A stretch of 64,000 bases of DNA, taken from the NCBI GenBank assembly GCA_029204225.1, contig CM055093.1, positions 5,870,933 through 5,934,932 on the forward strand, in the 5' to 3' direction. The notes under the pieces were generated by a model. The model had not been told where the DNA came from, did no database searches, and worked only from the letters and a program-made list of their open reading frames with translations. Below are positions 60,001-64,000 of the stretch, one piece after another. The DNA comes from Diphasiastrum complanatum. Taxonomy: Eukaryota > Streptophyta > Lycopodiopsida > Lycopodiales > Lycopodiaceae. Made by a program: the position numbers and the translations under genes. Numbering within the stretch: the stretch's first letter is position 1; each line of letters opens with the position of its first letter.

Positions 60001-62602
60001 CTATCGAGTTCAAGGAGTACTACCAAAGCCAAGGCATTGATCAGCAATTCGTCACTCCTTACAGTCCTCAGTCTAATGGCTTAGCTGAGAAGAAGAACCA
60101 AACTATGGTCGAATCTGCTAAGTGTATGCTAGTGCATGCATCGTTGCCCAAGAGGTTCTGGGCTGAAGCTGTCTCCATTGTAGCTTACATCCAGAATAGA
60201 TGTTTGACCAAGGATCTCTCAGACAAGACACTCCACGAGGTGTGGACAGGCTCCAAGTCTTCTTTGAAGAACCTAAGAGTGTTTGGGTGCATTGCCTACA
60301 CACAGATCCCAAAGTATACAAGGAAGAAGTTGGACTTCCAAGGTCTAAAGACCATCCTGATCGGATATACTTCATCTTCTAACACTTACAAGCTGTACGA
60401 TCCTGATACCCAACAAATGCTGTATAGCTGAGATACAGTCTTTATCGAGGATCAGTTCATCAACCTCAAAGGCAAGGATATTGCTCAATAAGAACCTTCA
60501 TCACCTGCCATTGACACGACAATCCGAACTTCTGGCTCAGGCATGTCTATCGTCGACCCAATTTGAGACAGCGAATCTGACGAAGAAGTTGCTGCTACCC
60601 AGCAACAAGTCCCAGGAGCAGTTCATCAGTCAAATCCTCCCAGAAGATCAAGCCGAGTGCGCACACAGCCCACAAGGTATACTCCTGAGTCTTTTTGTCT
60701 TTTAATGCAGAAACCGACGACAGTCGAAGAGGCACTTAGCCAACCAGACTCTGATCTCTGGAGAGAAGCTATGGACAAAGAGTATTCCTCTCTGATCAAG
60801 AATCAGACATGGAAGAGGAGCAGATGAGAGATTATCCGTATCGATCGATACTTGGATCTCTCATGTACGCAATGGTCTATACAAGACCATATATCTCTTT
60901 TGCTGTCAGCTCACTCAGCCAATACATGGCTAATCTTGGAATTACCCATTGGAAGGCTCTTATTCGAGTCATGAGATATATTCGAGCTACCATGGACTAG
61001 TGCATCTGCTATGGAAATGTCAGCAACGACAATCTTCATCAACTCAATGGTTATTCTGATGCAAGCTGGGGAGGAGATTGCAGACTATCGTAAGTCCACA
61101 TCTGGATTTGCATTCTTCTTCAATGGCGGTCCTATTTCATGGAACAGTTGTAAGCAAACCTCTATCGCACTTTCTTTTACTGAAGCAGAATATGTTGCTG
61201 CTTCTCAATCTATTAAGGAAGCGTTTTGATTGAGAAATTTGCTGTCAAACATCAATCTGTATCAGTTAGCCCTACAATTTTGTTTTGTGATAATAAAAGT
61301 GCTATTGCCTTATCGGCCAGCCCTAGATTTCATTGTAGGAGTAAGCACATTGAGATAAGATATCACTACATAAGGGGCAAGGTTCTCGACAAAGAGGTGA
61401 GCTTAACGTACCGTAGAACGCAGGACATGGTTGCAGACATTTTCACAAAAGCACTCAGTGTTAATGCACACAACAGATTTTGTGCACTGCTCAAACTGAA
61501 GATCAAGGCATTCACGGATCCAGATTAAGGGGGGGTGTTGGATTTACTCCTCCTACTCTCCTAAATCCCAATTTTTAATCTGCCTCCATTCATGCTGCAT
61601 ATTTACTAATGTTGTCACGCAGTCTGCATTTTTACATGCAAATTCTCACAAACGAAGAAAACACGAATGAATCGTAACACTGTGTTCTTACACAGGTTAT
61701 GGTGACAGGCGAAAAGGGGACACTAGTTTACTGAATGCCAAAAGTGCCCTAAAAGCTAAGGCACCTTGTAAATCTTATCCTAAGGCCATTCGTAAGAGTG
61801 ACGCACTTCTTCATCATCACCAACGATCAGCTAATGTCGCACCCCTTTCACGCTCACCCCATGCAGTTGTGCTAACAGATTGGACAACAATTGCAGCCAC
61901 CCACGATCTTCTTACAGACAACACATCCACTCTGTACTTTCACATCTTCACACCTGTAATATTATGTATATATATTGGATACCATCTGTGTATTTGATAG
62001 TCCTGATGAAGTAGAAGAAGAGAGTAAGTGAAGGGGTTTTTTCATTTCCTCATTACGGACAGAAATAAGTTTTGTAGGGCATGTAGTTTCGTCCGCTATT
62101 GTCTTGTGCTCTACCTCATTATTGACTTGTATACTTGATATACTTAATCTGATACAGTTCATTTGTTCTGTGTTCAGATCTATGTCAATATTGCTATGCT
62201 TATTCTTCATCTTGTCTGATCTTTCTTGTTGCTCTTTCTCGTAATAGACGATTAATTTTAAGTCTCGTCTTTCGCGAATCATTCGTTACTAATTATCAGT
62301 CAAGCACAATCTAGCTCTTCGCGAATGATTCGCAACAGATAATTTGTCTTGCAATTCACGACAAATTATTCATCCAGTGCTTCATCTATTAAACGTTTGG
62401 CTACGTAATCTAGAATGACTGTGATTTCTATTACTAAAGTTCTGTTCATTCTAATAGGCGTAGTCATGCTTAGGGAGAGAGTCAAATAATTCATTCTGTT
62501 GCACACGAACATTTTCTGTTCGAGTTCGTTTCTCGTTCGTTTCTTGTTCGAGTTTGTTTCTCGTTTGTGTTCGTCATTTATTCTCCCCTCTCTCTCCCAA
62601 CA
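57070..62602 (+). mobile_element. Copia element with TSD AGATG, RT core deleted
   Basis: The LTRs start TGTTGG at 57070 and 61536. The right LTR ends CCCAACA at 62602 (1067 bp); the left ends near 58125-58158, where it has about 27 extra bases. AGATG at 57065-57069 repeats at 62603-62607. A polypurine run AAGGGGGGG precedes the right LTR. The two LTRs differ at many positions, so this insertion is older than the one at 19808. A primer binding site could not be assigned with confidence. Confidence 0.93.
58275..61528 (+). pseudogene. Copia polyprotein without RT core
   Basis: Gag starts MDSQGKASPLMDKLDGANYH (58275) and shifts frame at about 58530. Protease SSWFLDSGATQHM (about 59175) lies in another frame. 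The pre-integrase (59580 on) and integrase are mostly open from 59634 to 60431 ([33 protein letters not shown]), with several stops to 60720. VEEALSQPDSDLWREAMDKE begins the RT domain, but after KNQTW (about 60812) the sequence jumps to YPYRSILGSLMYA, so about 200 residues with the YVDD site are gone. RNase H (YSDASWGGD, EAEYVAAS) is frameshifted. The tail (DNKSAIALSASPRFH, ADIFTKAL) is open to the stop at 61526-61528. Confidence 0.88.
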
Positions 62603-62718
62603 AGATGCAGTTACTGTGGGCTTTTATTTGCTTCATGTCAAATCTTTATTAAATGATACTGCACCTTCTCCAGGAAATTGAGTCGGGCAGTGCTGAAATC
62701 TAAATTGTGCGGCAAAAA

Positions 62719-63780
62719 TCAATGGTGGGCTCCGGCGATCCACTTTGAAGTTGTCCAGGCTGTGAATCGAGATTCCCAGGAGCCTCCCATCATTGTGGCA
62801 CAGAAATACAATCTAGCCACTAGCAGCTGATCCTTAATGCTCTCTGACGTCATTGGCTTATTCAGATCGAATGCTAAAGGAGGAAGACAATCATCCCATT
62901 GTGTTGCCACAGATGCCAATAGAGTCAAATCGTTTACAAAGAGTGTTGATTGCCTCACTAGTGTATATACTCCCGCTGGTATGCTTGTAGTGCCTCGTGG
63001 AAATCCACTGAAATTTTTTAACTGTAAGGTTGGTGGATGATTGGCTAGTTCAGCATATGGATAGTAATTTTGTCCATGGGCAATCCCAAATCCTTCCACT
63101 TATTCTTGCGAGACATTAGTACGTAATATGGATCTACATGCAATTGGCGAGGGCTGGCCACATAACTCCTGATGGATTCCAGAGTTTTCTCAAAAACTGT
63201 AACTCTCCAGGCTGGCTGCTCTCCCAATGCAGGTATTTTTTCCAATTCTTTGTCGGCCTCTATTTCAGAGATCTTAAACTTGAGGACCCAACCACCACGT
63301 GAGGACTCATGAGGATGTTGCGCTAAAAAGCTCTAGATCTGGTCCTCGACGCTGATTGGTCTTCTGAATAATGGTGTGGTCCTTGATGAAGATGGACTTG
63401 GTTGCATTGTTTGTGGAGCTGGCTGTTTTTCTGCAACTTCAGCCCTGGTCCATGCCCGAATCCAACCCTGTATCCATAGGTGCGTCAGCTTGGTGCGGAG
63501 GGGAGAACTGCAGCATGACCGAAACTAGAAATTGAGGCCCGGCTTCCAACACCTGAGCGACAGCCTTCGCATATTCGTTGATGGTTGCTTTGGCCTTTGC
63601 CAACTCAGTTGAAGCTGCACCCTTGAATCTGTCAAAGTGGCCTTGGAATCCTTGAAGGGCCACTTTATAGGTTTCAACCTTTTTAAACAAATATGCGATT
63701 TCCGTTGGAGTTACCGAATGATCAGGTATTTGCATCTGTAGACACGCATCACGCTCAAGGGTGGTTGCATCCAATTCACT
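62719..63780 (-). pseudogene. Unrecognised broken ORF series
   Basis: Three minus-strand pieces appear to belong to one protein. 63774-63439 is helical, with KAKATINEYAKAVAQVLEAG. The frame from about 63420 to 63045 (PSSSRTTPLFRRPISVEDQI, a TAG near 63338, then GGWVLKFKISEIEADKELEK and PYYVLMSRKNKWKDLG) follows. 63099-62719 (YYPYAELANHPPTLQLKNFS, VATQWDDCLPPLAFDLNKP) completes it. The piece boundaries at about 63440 and 63090 look like single-base shifts. It continues at the far side of the copia insertion (57069 downward). I do not recognise the family; a retroelement gag-side or accessory protein is possible. It ends TSKWIAGAHH. Confidence 0.4.
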
Positions 63781-64000
63781 TGGAGACGTGTGCGATATTG
63801 TTCAGCCATCTGCAGTTGACCCTGGAGCAGCTACACTTATTGCTTTGCATTCTGCACGGTCCTGTCCACTTGGTCTTAGGCGGTTGTGAGGGCATTCTAT
63901 AGAGAACTGACATAATCTTCTAGGTAATCAGCCCATTGTTGTGCCTTCTTCTTTACTTAACTTCATGCTACTTGGCGATCTTCAATTCTTTGTCCAGCTG
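63781..64000. other. Window end, no separate gene called
   Basis: The minus-strand frames continue weakly upstream of the ORF series, with no start or motif visible. The window ends before any boundary. Confidence 0.3.

Overview
The window is plant nuclear DNA, rich in transposable elements. Three things point to a plant: phi-class glutathione S-transferase genes with the 49-nt middle exon usual for that class, a long PLS/DYW-type pentatricopeptide (PPR) locus, and Ty1-copia elements primed from the plant initiator-Met tRNA (PBS TGGTATCAGAGC or TGGTATTAGAGC). The PPR style (near-identical tandem units, a 'GCYFFDSM' E-region) and the bacterial-like methyltransferase-type gene suggest a fern or other seed-free plant. 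That is inference; the species cannot be read from the sequence.

Layout. Positions 1-5146 and 47804-52663 are the two arms of a large inverted repeat. Each arm carries an intact three-exon phi GST gene (215 aa; the two products differ only at residue 3) and a decayed transposase-like gene of the DUF7869 type. Copies of one copia LTR lie just inside both arms. 5.2-12.3 kb holds solo or remnant LTRs, TA tracts, a 21-bp minisatellite in a higher-order repeat, and GA/GT-rich DNA with a telo-box. 12.36-14.54 kb is the PPR gene, whose DYW tail is cut off by two frameshifts. 16.7-25.05 kb is a broken gypsy element split by a copia insertion (19808-24053, target-site duplication GGAAT). 26.6-27.45 kb is a copia gag-protease scrap. 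28.5-29.8 kb has minisatellites and three tandem hairpins.

30.7-39.8 kb is an intron-containing gene whose reading frame combines a ParB/sulfiredoxin-like motif (WDGNHR) with a C-terminal class I methyltransferase motif (DLFAGSG). It is interrupted by several stop codons and by a minus-strand copia element (33572-38888, TSD TAGCC). A tRNA-shaped sequence (38921-38992) sits beside the insertion. 42.4-47.4 kb is a plus-strand copia relic flanked by a 0.4-kb direct repeat. 54.5-56 kb is a minus-strand gypsy integrase relic. 57070-62602 is a copia element with TSD AGATG and a deleted reverse transcriptase core. The window ends in a broken minus-strand ORF series of unknown family.

Only the two GST genes look fully intact. 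The PPR and ParB-methyltransferase loci are informative host genes in decay. Everything else is repeat or retroelement DNA.
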